Positions 1 to 4,918 of a stretch of DNA of 7,779 bases are shown here, piece after piece (within the stretch, counting starts at the first letter, position 1; each line of letters starts with the position of its first letter). Under the pieces are notes generated by a model that worked only from the letters and a program-made list of their open reading frames with translations, was not told the origin of the DNA and did no database searches. The position numbers were made by a program, and so were the translations under genes. This stretch comes from JACDAN01 sp046729215 (lineage in GTDB: Bacteria; Actinomycetota; Thermoleophilia; Gaiellales; Gaiellaceae): assembly GCA_046729215.1 (NCBI GenBank), contig JBKPGE010000141.1:1-7779 (forward strand), written 5' to 3'.

Positions 1-302
1 GACGGTCTGGACCAACCAGAACTCGGTTTTCGGCCCGGTGACTCGCTCGAAGCTACGGCGATGCAACAGCGGCCATAGGCCCGTCGTGATGTAGAAGGCT
101 GATTGCGCTGTCGCGACGGCTCTGTGGTCCTCGTCCTCAACTCGCACGATTCGGCATTACCCCTCATCCATCCGCGGGTAACACCTGTCAGGAAGGCCGG
201 GTCACGGCAAGCGGGCGTTCGTGGGAAGCGTCGCGGGCGGCGTTAGCCCGGGAGGCGTTCGGCTCGTCCGGCCGCCCCTCGTCGCCGCGATAGCCAGCCA
301 GC
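1..302. other. Non-coding left edge
   Basis: I see no convincing gene in these 302 bases on either strand. The stretch holds a partial copy of the dispersed intergenic repeat near its left end. It also holds a weak inverted repeat, TTACCC facing GGGTAA, around 156-181. It could include the edge of a gene lying outside the window, but no reading frame here has recognisable protein character. Confidence 0.5.
9..33 (+). repeat. Dispersed intergenic repeat, copy 1 (partial)
   Basis: GGACCAACCAGAAC followed by TCGGTTTTCGG matches the copy at 6194-6220 (GGACCAATAGGCCAGAAC, then GGGTTCTCG) if four bases (TAGG) are missing here. It has the same orientation as the other copies. This is the weakest of the five because of the gap. 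Confidence 0.4.
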
Positions 303-536
303 CTAGTTCGGCATTCCCCGGGCAATCAGCCAGTCTCGTCGCGGCGAGAGGGCGACAAACACGATCCGCTCGGGTCGGTGCCTGAGACGGACGCTGCCGC
401 CAGCGACCTCGACCAGGTTGTCGAAGTGGGTGAAGTTGTTCTCGACCAGGTCGAGCACCTGCTCCTCCGTCTTCGCGAGCCGGCCGAGTAGCCGGGCGTG
501 GCGTCGAGGAACAACGTCGGCGTTTAAACGGATCAC
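303..536 (-). CDS. Small hypothetical protein (77 aa)
   Basis: This is a 77-residue ORF with a GTG start, transcribed away from the protease gene that begins 51 bases beyond its start. I do not recognise the family. The N-terminal half is basic and helical in character (RRHARLLGRLAKTEEQ), followed by an acidic stretch (DLVENNFTHFDNLVEV). The C-terminal part alternates charged and hydrophobic residues (RIVFVALSPRRDWLIARG), which suggests a beta strand then a helix. There is no signal peptide or membrane segment. Only a run of G precedes the start, so the ribosome site is weak. The composition looks more like protein than a chance frame, but a remnant of a larger gene is equally possible. Confidence 0.4.
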   Translation of the reverse strand: MIRLNADVVPRRHARLLGRLAKTEEQVLDLVENNFTHFDNLVEVAGGSVRLRHRPERIVFVALSPRRDWLIARGMPN

Positions 537-575
537 CCCCGGTGAATAAGAGCTGCGGTACTGAAAGCTATATCC

Positions 576-585
576 GAGGAGGGGG
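576..585 (+). promoter_or_regulatory. Strong ribosome binding site of the protease gene
   Basis: GAGGAGGGGG includes a perfect AGGAGG at 577-582, five bases before the ATG at 588. It is the only strong Shine-Dalgarno site in the window and it fixes the start of the protease gene. Confidence 0.85.
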
Positions 586-587
586 AA

Positions 588-1496
588 ATGAAGAAACTGC
601 TCTTGCTTGTTGCGGTGTGCATCGCCGCTCTGAGCGTTCTACCAGGCTCGGGGCGGGCGATCACCGGCAACTTCATTGCGGACAACGAACATCCGTATGT
701 CGGGCTTGTGGCGTTCTATGACGCCGAAGGCGAGTTCATGTGGAGGTGCTCGGGTTCACTTCTGACCGATCGCGTGTTCCTGACTGCTGGCCACTGCACC
801 GATCAGAACGCTGAGGAGTCACCCGTGATGGCGCGGATCTGGTTCCACCAGGACGCGGGCGCCGACTACGACCCGGAGACAGAGCTCGATCCGACGACCG
901 GGTACCCCGACTACTGCATTGAGGGCGATCCGCTCTGCGTCGAGGCGACGTTGCTTTTCGACTTCGGCTTCGACAACTTCGCGGGCTTCCCGAACATCCA
1001 CGACGTCGGGCTGATCATCCTGCCTGAAGACCAGGCTGTCGAGCTTCCGGAGTACGGCGTGCTTGCTCCAGCCGGATTCCTCGAATCGCTTTCCGACCCG
1101 CGCGGCGCCACGTTCACGGTCGCGGGGTACGGCCTCACCCGTACTAACCCCGCGCAAACGGTCTCATTCCGTTCGCGGCTGATGGCCTTGACGCAGCTCG
1201 TCAATCTGAATCGGAGCGCTAACACGGCGGGCTTCAACCTGCAGCTGAGCTCGGCACCCGGCGGCGGTCGTGGTGGCACCTGCTTCGGCGACTCCGGGGG
1301 CCCAACCTTTTATGGCGGGTACAGCTCCAACGTGATCGTCGGTGTCAACTCATGGCTCTTCGGCTTCAACCGCCAGACTTGCGGCGGGACCGGCTTCGCC
1401 TTCCGAACGGACACCGAGGCCGTCATCGGCTGGATCCTCGGCATCGTCGAGCAATACGCGCCGAGCGAGCTTTCGGAGATCGAGTTCGCCGAGTAA
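588..1496 (+). CDS. Secreted trypsin-like serine protease (S1 family)
   Basis: This 302-residue protein should be an exported endopeptidase of the chymotrypsin/trypsin fold. A signal peptide covers residues 1-24: basic MKK, a leucine-rich core, and a possible cleavage after GRA. The following ITGNF resembles the IxGG start of mature S1 enzymes. The catalytic triad is visible: His69 in LTAGHC, Asp139 in HDVGL, and Ser236 in GDSGGP. Cys54/Cys70 can form the His-loop disulphide, and Cys232/Cys265 may form a second. The GYG motif typical of the fold is at 180-182. Residues 85-130 are an unusually long acidic insertion with two cysteines (C110, C117) between His and Asp. The gene stands alone, with a strong ribosome site before it and a terminator after it. 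Substrate specificity cannot be read from the sequence. Confidence 0.93.
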   Translation: MKKLLLLVAVCIAALSVLPGSGRAITGNFIADNEHPYVGLVAFYDAEGEFMWRCSGSLLTDRVFLTAGHCTDQNAEESPVMARIWFHQDAGADYDPETELDPTTGYPDYCIEGDPLCVEATLLFDFGFDNFAGFPNIHDVGLIILPEDQAVELPEYGVLAPAGFLESLSDPRGATFTVAGYGLTRTNPAQTVSFRSRLMALTQLVNLNRSANTAGFNLQLSSAPGGGRGGTCFGDSGGPTFYGGYSSNVIVGVNSWLFGFNRQTCGGTGFAFRTDTEAVIGWILGIVEQYAPSELSEIEFAE

Positions 1497-1524
1497 GCGC
1501 GCAGCTGGCACACAAGGAAATGAC

Positions 1525-1554
1525 GGAGAGGGCCTTCGGGCCCTCTCCCTTTTT
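1525..1554 (+). terminator. Rho-independent terminator with UUCG tetraloop
   Basis: A perfect 10-bp stem (GGAGAGGGCC, 1525-1534, pairing with 1539-1548) closes a TTCG tetraloop (1535-1538) and is followed by C and five T (1550-1554). It lies 28 bases after the protease stop codon and should end that transcript. The C(UUCG)G loop is the extra-stable kind. Confidence 0.93.
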
Positions 1555-1601
1555 GCGCACCTGTGGCGGCGAGCGTCTGCGCAACGCCCCTGGTCGATCG
1601 G

Positions 1602-1796
1602 TTACGCCCGCGTCGATCTCGACGTCTTGAACCACGAGTGCCGGAGCTTGATCGGCGTCGTCGTCTCGAACGGCAATGACGCGAAGTGTCCTGCGGCCGA
1701 GGTAGAGCACGTCGCCGACGTTCCACGAGGTTCCTGCCGAGCTGCGGAACGTTGGTGGGTCGGCCGCCCTCGGTCCTCGTACTTGAGCGCCGTCAC
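1602..1796 (-). pseudogene. KLE/DDAD small protein, copy 1 (frameshifted)
   Basis: On the minus strand one frame reads VTALKYEDRGRP from a GTG at 1796. The next frame continues DPPTFRSSAGTSWNVGDV, LYLGRRTLRVIAVRDDDAD and QAPALVVQDV. Restoring one G (minus strand, near 1760) joins them. The joined protein parallels the copies at 3726-4611: N-terminal KLE-like strand, DPPTF, W-x-x-GD, LGRRTLRV, DDADxxPxLVVxDV. The function is unknown; the pattern suggests a compact all-beta domain of about 65 residues. The C-terminus is uncertain, because the original frame meets TAA at 1602 while the middle frame runs on. A longer N-terminus from a TTG at 1847 is possible. That this is one broken gene is inferred from paralogy within the window. 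Confidence 0.65.
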
Positions 1797-1888
1797 TCGA
1801 CGTTCAGGCTCGTCCGCCGCGATGACGATTGGCTGATCGCCCGCCAAACGTCCGAATAGTCCGGGGCTTCGATCAGTCGCTCGTCGCG

Positions 1889-2752
1889 TTAGCTGGCGCT
1901 CGGCGTTGCCAACCTAGACACCACAGAGCGCCGAGCCCACGAAAGCGCGCCGACGTTCTCGCGGTCGGGCGTCAGCAGGCGCCGATTCTCGCCGCTGGCA
2001 TCGACGCGCCACAGGCGGTAGTGGGCGGTCGGGCTCCCCTGAGTCGACAGGAACGCGACCTGCGTGCCGTCGGGCGACCACTCGGGGCGTGCGTCGGCCC
2101 CCGGCGCGACCGGGAGCCGCCGCCGGTCGGTTCCGCCGACGGCCTCCGTCCAGAGCTCGCCGCGAAGCACGAACACAAAACGCTGCCCGTCCGGCGACCA
2201 GTCGGGTGCGATCCCCTGGCCGCGGAAGCGCCTCGAGCTCCCGTCAGGGTTCATGGTGAAGATGCCTGAGGGGATGCCAGCGCGAGAGGCGGCGAAGGAC
2301 CAGGCGATCCGCTTCCCATTCGGTGCCCAATCGGGCTCGAAGTCCTCTCCGCGATTGGACGTCAGGCGCCGGAGGCTTTTCCCGTCAACGCCGACGACGA
2401 AGATTTCGTTGTGGTACCCGGGGACGGTGCGGGCGAACGCGAGCCGCCGCCCGTCGGGCGACCACGTTGCCTCGACGTCGGCCGTCGGGCTCGTCGTCAC
2501 GCGGCGAAGGCTCGTGCCGTCGGCGTTCATCACAAAGATGCCGTATTTACGCACGGACGTGAAGGCGATGCGCGACCCGTCCGGCGACCACGCCGGCCAG
2601 CCGCCGCCTTCGCCGTTCGGGAGCCGCTGCTCCACACCATCGTCGAGGCGCCAGAGGGCGTCGTCCGAGGCGAACGCGATCGGGCCGTTTGCGGCAAGGG
2701 CCGGATGGGCAGCTGCAAGCAGCAGCAGCACAGCGAGGAGGATCGTTCTCAC
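1889..2752 (-). CDS. Exported TolB-like beta-propeller (PD40 repeats)
   Basis: This 287-residue protein begins with a signal peptide (residues 1-20, hydrophobic core LLAVLLLLAAA, cut likely after ALA). Five PD40/WD40-like blades follow: WSPDGSRIAF (55-64), WSPDGRRLAF (97-106), WAPNGKRIAW (142-151), WSPDGQRFVF (185-194) and WSPDGTQVAF (225-234). Between them lie strands such as GIFVMNADGTSLRRVT and GIFTMNPDGSSRRF. Such proteins form a beta-propeller that binds proteins or carbohydrate outside the cytoplasm. True TolB also has an N-terminal domain, which is absent here, so this is TolB-like rather than TolB. The GTG start was chosen because it directly opens the signal peptide; only AGGAC lies upstream, almost touching it. 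The C-terminal 20 residues (RRSVVSRLATPSAS) are not blade-like. No partner gene is adjacent. Confidence 0.88.
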   Translation of the reverse strand: MRTILLAVLLLLAAAHPALAANGPIAFASDDALWRLDDGVEQRLPNGEGGGWPAWSPDGSRIAFTSVRKYGIFVMNADGTSLRRVTTSPTADVEATWSPDGRRLAFARTVPGYHNEIFVVGVDGKSLRRLTSNRGEDFEPDWAPNGKRIAWSFAASRAGIPSGIFTMNPDGSSRRFRGQGIAPDWSPDGQRFVFVLRGELWTEAVGGTDRRRLPVAPGADARPEWSPDGTQVAFLSTQGSPTAHYRLWRVDASGENRRLLTPDRENVGALSWARRSVVSRLATPSAS

Positions 2753-2889
2753 GTCCTGACCGTAGCCGCCCAGTGTGAGGATTGCGGGTGCCGCCGGTAA
2801 GGGATTCGCCCGACCTGGCAGCCGGCGTACAGCGCCCCCTCTGAGGCTCAGTCATCTCCGTTTGCTGACCGGAGTATAGGAAGGCCCCC

Positions 2890-3087
2890 TTAGAAGGGAA
2901 CCTCGTCGTCGTCTGCGGGTTCGTCGTCGAAAATGATCTGCTCATGCTCCTCGTCCGACGGCCCGTCGATCACGATTGGGTATCTGAGTTCTGCGGCCAG
3001 CAGCTTCGGCAAGCTTGGACGCGAAGAGCGCCCAGATGATCCAGTTCGCGACCTCGGCGAACCGTTGCCAGCCTGCTGAGGTCGCAT
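2890..3087 (-). CDS. Short ORF ending in an SSB-like acidic tip
   Basis: The 65-residue frame ends DDEPADDDEVPF. An acidic run closed by a terminal hydrophobic-Pro-Phe is the hallmark of the single-stranded DNA-binding protein tail (E. coli ends DDDIPF), the docking peptide for repair and replication proteins. Residues 29-65 (LLAAELRYPIVIDGPSDEEH onwards) look like real protein. Residues 1-28 are the antisense/out-of-frame reading of the inverted channel segment and are probably not original. No OB-fold is present. It may be the severed 3' end of an ssb gene cut by the inversion, or a small protein that mimics the SSB tail. No ribosome site is visible at the ATG. The tail motif is seen directly; the SSB origin is inference. 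Confidence 0.35.
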   Translation of the reverse strand: MRPQQAGNGSPRSRTGSSGRSSRPSLPKLLAAELRYPIVIDGPSDEEHEQIIFDDEPADDDEVPF

Positions 3088-3124
3088 CCGACTCGATGAC
3101 TAGGACGGGGATCAGGGCCGGTGT
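3011..3124 (-). pseudogene. Inverted N-terminal segment of the potassium channel
   Basis: On the minus strand this piece reads TPALIPVLVIES, then GWQRFAEVANWIIWALFASKL. These correspond to the first two membrane segments of the six-helix voltage-gated-type channel family, whose proteins usually run IPVLVIE..., then NWxIW...FxxEL, then VVxLxVxxxRxxWLRxHPLDVAIVVLT. The continuation (VVLLVASRKRAALRAH, LDV...) is found on the opposite strand starting at 3128. The simplest explanation is inversion of about 115 bp. The frame runs on at both ends into unrelated or antisense sequence, so this piece is not a gene by itself. Confidence 0.6.
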
Positions 3125-3127
3125 CGC

Positions 3128-3308
3128 GTCGTGCTTCTCGTCGCGTCTCGAAAGCGGGCCGCGCTGCGCGCTCATTAGCTCGACGTGCGATCGTCGTCCT
3201 CACCGTCCCGCTCCTGGGGAAGGCGCTCGCCTGGCTACGGCTCGCGCGCTTTCTCCGCCTAGCTCGTTCCGCGGTCATCGTCGCCCGTGCCTGCAGGCCG
3301 AGAGACGC
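3128..3308 (+). pseudogene. Potassium channel remnant, S2 end to S4
   Basis: Read in the frame of 3128 this gives VVLLVASRKRAALRAH, a TAG stop at 3176-3178, then LDV. After loss of one G (near 3188) the next frame gives AIVVLTVPLLGKALAWLRLA and RFLRLARSAVIVAR. A second lost base (C near 3290) shifts into the frame of the pore module. The stop sits where the family has Pro in HPLDV. The S4-like helix carries arginines about every third residue (WLRLARFLRLAR), as in voltage-sensing helices. With two frameshifts, a stop and the inversion upstream, no full-length channel can be made. Confidence 0.65.
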
Positions 3309-3665
3309 GTGACCTCGGGGGACTCGCTGCGGATCGCCGCCCTTCTGACGGTGACCGCGATCGTCGTCGCCGGCGCTGCGGAGCACGCCCTCGGGACAGG
3401 CGACTTCACGAGCCTCTGGGATGGGATTTGGTGGGCGGTCGTGACGGTGACGACGGTGGGCTACGGCGACCTCTACCCGACGACCGTCCAGGGTCGACTG
3501 ATCGGGATGGTCTTGATGTTCACCGGCATCGGCTTCCTCTCCCTCCTCACCGCTGCGATTGCCTCTCGGTTCGTGAAGCAAGAGAGAGGGGACGAGCACC
3601 TCGAGGTGATGGAGGCCCTTCGCCGGATCGAGACCGACGTGGCCGAGTTGAAGTCAGGGCGTTAG
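3309..3665 (+). CDS. Potassium channel pore module (S5-P-S6), surviving ORF
   Basis: From the GTG at 3309 this frame encodes about 118 residues. They comprise one membrane helix (LRIAALLTVTAIVVAGAA), a pore loop WWAVVTVTTVGYGD holding the potassium selectivity filter TVGYGD (3453-3470), and the S6 helix RLIGMVLMFTGIGFLSLLTA. A charged C-terminus follows (HLEVMEALRRIETDVAELK), which could form a tetramerising coiled coil. The frame stays open upstream to 3015, but that extension is the wrong-frame reading of the damaged S1-S4 region. The module is intact and resembles a two-helix KcsA-type channel, so a minimal product is conceivable. However, no clear ribosome site precedes the GTG, and the context makes a pseudogene 3' end more likely. 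Potassium conduction is assigned from the filter. Confidence 0.6.
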   Translation: MTSGDSLRIAALLTVTAIVVAGAAEHALGTGDFTSLWDGIWWAVVTVTTVGYGDLYPTTVQGRLIGMVLMFTGIGFLSLLTAAIASRFVKQERGDEHLEVMEALRRIETDVAELKSGR

Positions 3666-3687
3666 CGAACGCCGATAGGCTGAGCTT

Positions 3688-3704
3688 GGCCGTCCGGTTC
3701 CCAG
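3688..3704 (+). repeat. Duplicated leader segment, first copy
   Basis: GGCCGTCCGGTTCCCAG lies 22 bases before the ATG of the first tandem KLE/DDAD copy. It recurs with one T missing at 3955-3970, 14 bases before the second copy's ATG. This shows that the upstream region was duplicated together with the gene. Confidence 0.7.
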
Positions 3705-3725
3705 CCGATACGGAAGAAGACCGGA

Positions 3726-4424
3726 ATGGGCGCCTTTGCCTTCAAGCTCGAGCGCGAGGACGGGACACCCGCCGACCCGCCGACGTTCAGGACGCCGTGC
3801 CGAACGGACATGCCTGGATTTGTGGCGACCGGGCTCGGCATCCCCCCGATGATGTTGCCCGAGCGGAAGACGGTCCCCGACTACCGGCCCCCACCGAGAT
3901 TTGCCAGGCTAGAAAACGGACAGGCCGCCAAACGGACAGGCCGTAAGTTACGTCGGCCGTCCGGTCCCAGACAGCAGGGACCTATGACGCACACTCTCAA
4001 GCTCGAGGGACTCGACGGGACGCCCGCCGACACGCGCCTCGTCCAAGACCACCTTGCTCGCGTGGAGCCCCGGCGATCGCGGCTCGAGACGGCCGCGGCA
4101 AGCGGCCTGGTACTGAGCGCAGAATGGGCGTTACGCTCTGGAGTTGTGTCTCTCCCGCGCCCTGGGTCAGGAGACGACGGCGTCCGGAAATACGGCGCCG
4201 TGATCGGCATCATCGCCGCGATCGGCACGCTGATCGTCGTCTTAATCGTGTGGGGCTCCAACGGCTCAGACGCGGACGGCAGTACCTGTACAGAGATTCC
4301 CGCGGGTCGGGTACCACCCGCCATCATCTGCCCCAGGAATGCCAGCCCGAAGAACTCGAAAGAGCGCGACTGTGCCCGGGTTTCGACTCTCGGGGACGTC
4401 ACGTACTGGACCTGCTCCGATTGA
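3726..4424 (+). CDS. Composite ORF: two KLE/DDAD N-termini plus a membrane domain
   Basis: This 232-codon open frame is probably a chimera and not one protein. Residues 1-23 (AFKLEREDGTPADPPTFRT) start a KLE/DDAD protein. Adding one G near 3794 would restore TAVPN, so the remaining 60 residues are out of frame. Residues 87-101 (MTHTLKLEGLDGTPAD) start a second copy at an ATG at 3984. That copy loses its frame near 4036, and the WSPGD expected next lies in another frame at 4063-4077. Residues 141-232 form a separate membrane protein unit. The first ATG has no clear ribosome site. If translated as one chain it would have a single transmembrane helix (about 157-176) and a Cys-rich external tail. 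The neighbouring copies in the same degraded state argue against a functional fusion. Confidence 0.5.
   Translation: MGAFAFKLEREDGTPADPPTFRTPCRTDMPGFVATGLGIPPMMLPERKTVPDYRPPPRFARLENGQAAKRTGRKLRRPSGPRQQGPMTHTLKLEGLDGTPADTRLVQDHLARVEPRRSRLETAAASGLVLSAEWALRSGVVSLPRPGSGDDGVRKYGAVIGIIAAIGTLIVVLIVWGSNGSDADGSTCTEIPAGRVPPAIICPRNASPKNSKERDCARVSTLGDVTYWTCSD
3914..3943 (+). repeat. Short tandem repeat, two units of AAACGGACAGGCCG
   Basis: The 14-base unit occurs at 3914-3927 and again at 3930-3943, with a 16-base period. The second unit also forms the left arm of the hairpin at 3933-3963. It loosely resembles the dispersed repeat (CAAACGGACAG against CAATAGGACAG), but the match is too weak to count as a copy. 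Confidence 0.7.
3933..3963 (+). other. Hairpin before the second tandem copy
   Basis: CGGACAGGCCG (3933-3943) pairs with CGGCCGTCCG (3954-3963) with one bulged A, around a 10-base loop TAAGTTACGT that can itself pair GTAA with TTAC. No T tract follows, so a terminator is unlikely. It sits 20 bases before the ATG at 3984 and could affect translation of the second copy or be a recombination scar. Confidence 0.5.
3955..3970 (+). repeat. Duplicated leader segment, second copy
   Basis: GGCCGTCCGGTCCCAG matches 3688-3704 with one base missing. It precedes the second KLE/DDAD copy, which supports tandem duplication of gene plus leader. Confidence 0.7.
3984..4083 (+). pseudogene. KLE/DDAD small protein, copy 3 (frameshifted, truncated)
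   Basis: The frame from the ATG reads MTHTLKLEGLDGTPAD. The next expected block appears in another frame as SKTTLLAWSPGDRGS (4042-4083), parallel to NTAVLVWSPGDP in the copy at 4446-4611. One extra base near 4036 explains the change. After GDRGS the family pattern (IPLGxRTLRV...DDAD) is absent, so the 3' half is lost or replaced by the membrane-protein gene that follows. The copy at 3726 is counted as copy 2. Confidence 0.6.
4146..4424 (+). CDS. Small single-pass membrane protein (alternative start)
   Basis: A GTG at 4146, preceded by CTGGAG, gives 92 residues in the frame of the composite ORF. A short basic N-terminus leads to one hydrophobic helix (YGAVIGIIAAIGTLIVVLIVW) and then a polar tail with four cysteines (CTEIP, ICPRN, DCARV, WTCSD), which could form two disulphides outside the membrane. 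I do not recognise the family. This unit has consistent protein character to its stop codon, unlike the flanking sequence, so it is my preferred reading of the 3' half of the composite ORF. The exact start is uncertain. It interrupts the KLE/DDAD copies: a 5' half lies before it and a 3' half after it. Confidence 0.5.
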   Translation: MSLPRPGSGDDGVRKYGAVIGIIAAIGTLIVVLIVWGSNGSDADGSTCTEIPAGRVPPAIICPRNASPKNSKERDCARVSTLGDVTYWTCSD

Positions 4425-4439
4425 CGCTTCCGCAGCGGC

Positions 4440-4611
4440 CGAGCCGACCCGCCCTCGTTCAATACCGCCGTGCTCGTGTGGAGCCCGGCGATCCGATCCC
4501 GTTGGGAAGCAGGTCGCTCAAGTCCTTCGCATCCGCTACGACGACGCCGACGAGGCGCCCGTCCTAATCGTTGAGGACGTGGCCGAAAGGGCGTCTAGCG
4601 CCGAGCGCTGA
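4440..4611 (+). pseudogene. KLE/DDAD small protein, copy 4 (3' part, two frameshifts)
   Basis: Three frames together give ADPPSFNTAVLVWSP, then GDPIPLGSRSLK, then VLRIRYDDADEAPVLIVEDV with a TGA at 4609. One G is missing near 4487 (WSPGD) and one near 4522 (LKVLRI). The assembled product matches copy 1 in order and spacing: DPPTF / W-x-x-GD / LGRRTLRV / DDADxxPxLVVxDV. The N-terminal KLE strand is missing, since the sequence runs straight back into the stop of the membrane-protein ORF. Function unknown. Confidence 0.65.
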
Positions 4612-4614
4612 CGC
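4591..4614 (+). terminator. Possible hairpin at the end of copy 4
   Basis: An inner stem AGCGC/GCGCT (4597-4601 with 4605-4609) around CGA and an outer stem GCGT/ACGC (4591-4594 with 4611-4614) overlap the stop codon. There is no T run after it, so termination is possible but not well supported. Confidence 0.3.
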
Positions 4615-4906
4615 TTAGTAGGTTCGAGCGGGCCGGGCTGGAGGAAGCACTTGGCTTTCGACCGCCGCCCGGGCCGAGCATCTGACCTGCGTTGAGTGCG
4701 CCGCGACCAGGAGGCCGTCGACGACCGTGGATGGCGGGCACGACCGACGAGCACGAGCCGGCCGAGGCGGTCGTGTACTGCCCGGAGTCGGCCAATAGCG
4801 TGGATCAGCAGGGCATAACGGCCAACCTTGCCGGATGGGGCATGCCCCTCATACTCGAGTGTCACTTGACGAGCCGCCCGATATCCCTTCCGGGTTGAGA
4901 CGCCTC
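4612..4906. other. Intergenic region without a clear gene
   Basis: About 300 bases between the last KLE/DDAD remnant and the promoter of the next gene. Open frames exist on both strands but their composition is arginine/serine-rich and shadow-like. The recognisable content is the dispersed repeat copy at 4798. Confidence 0.5.
4798..4819 (+). repeat. Dispersed intergenic repeat, copy 2
   Basis: GCGTGGATCAGCAGGGCATAAC matches the copy at 7080-7101 in 19 of 22 positions without gaps. It lies 99 bases before the metallo-beta-lactamase-fold gene and has the same orientation as all other copies. Confidence 0.75.
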
Positions 4907-4918
4907 TAGAATCGCGCC
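4907..4918 (+). promoter_or_regulatory. Probable leaderless promoter (-10 TAGAAT)
   Basis: TAGAAT at 4907-4912 fits the actinobacterial -10 consensus TAnnnT and is followed by six bases and then the GTG at 4919. That places the transcription start on or next to the start codon. No Shine-Dalgarno site is present, which fits leaderless translation. No good -35 is visible. Confidence 0.6.

Noticed and set aside
2064..2759. Long plus-strand open frame (231 codons)
   Set aside because: Shadow of the TolB-like propeller gene; its repeated PSGD segments are just the reverse reading of the WSPDG blades.
2970..3599. Long minus-strand open frame (209 codons)
   Set aside because: It is antisense to the channel pore and S3-S4; the composition is Arg/Pro-rich and has no family pattern.
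3914..3943. Start of a CRISPR array
   Set aside because: Only two 14-base units with a 2-base gap; no spacers.
3928..3950. Sixth copy of the dispersed intergenic repeat
   Set aside because: CAAACGGACAGGCCGTAAGTT resembles CAATAGGACAGAACTGAGTT but needs a gap and lacks the GGATC part.
3726..4611. Programmed ribosomal frameshifting in the KLE/DDAD copies
   Set aside because: The shifts occur at different places in each copy, in both directions, and without a common slippery site, which fits decay better.
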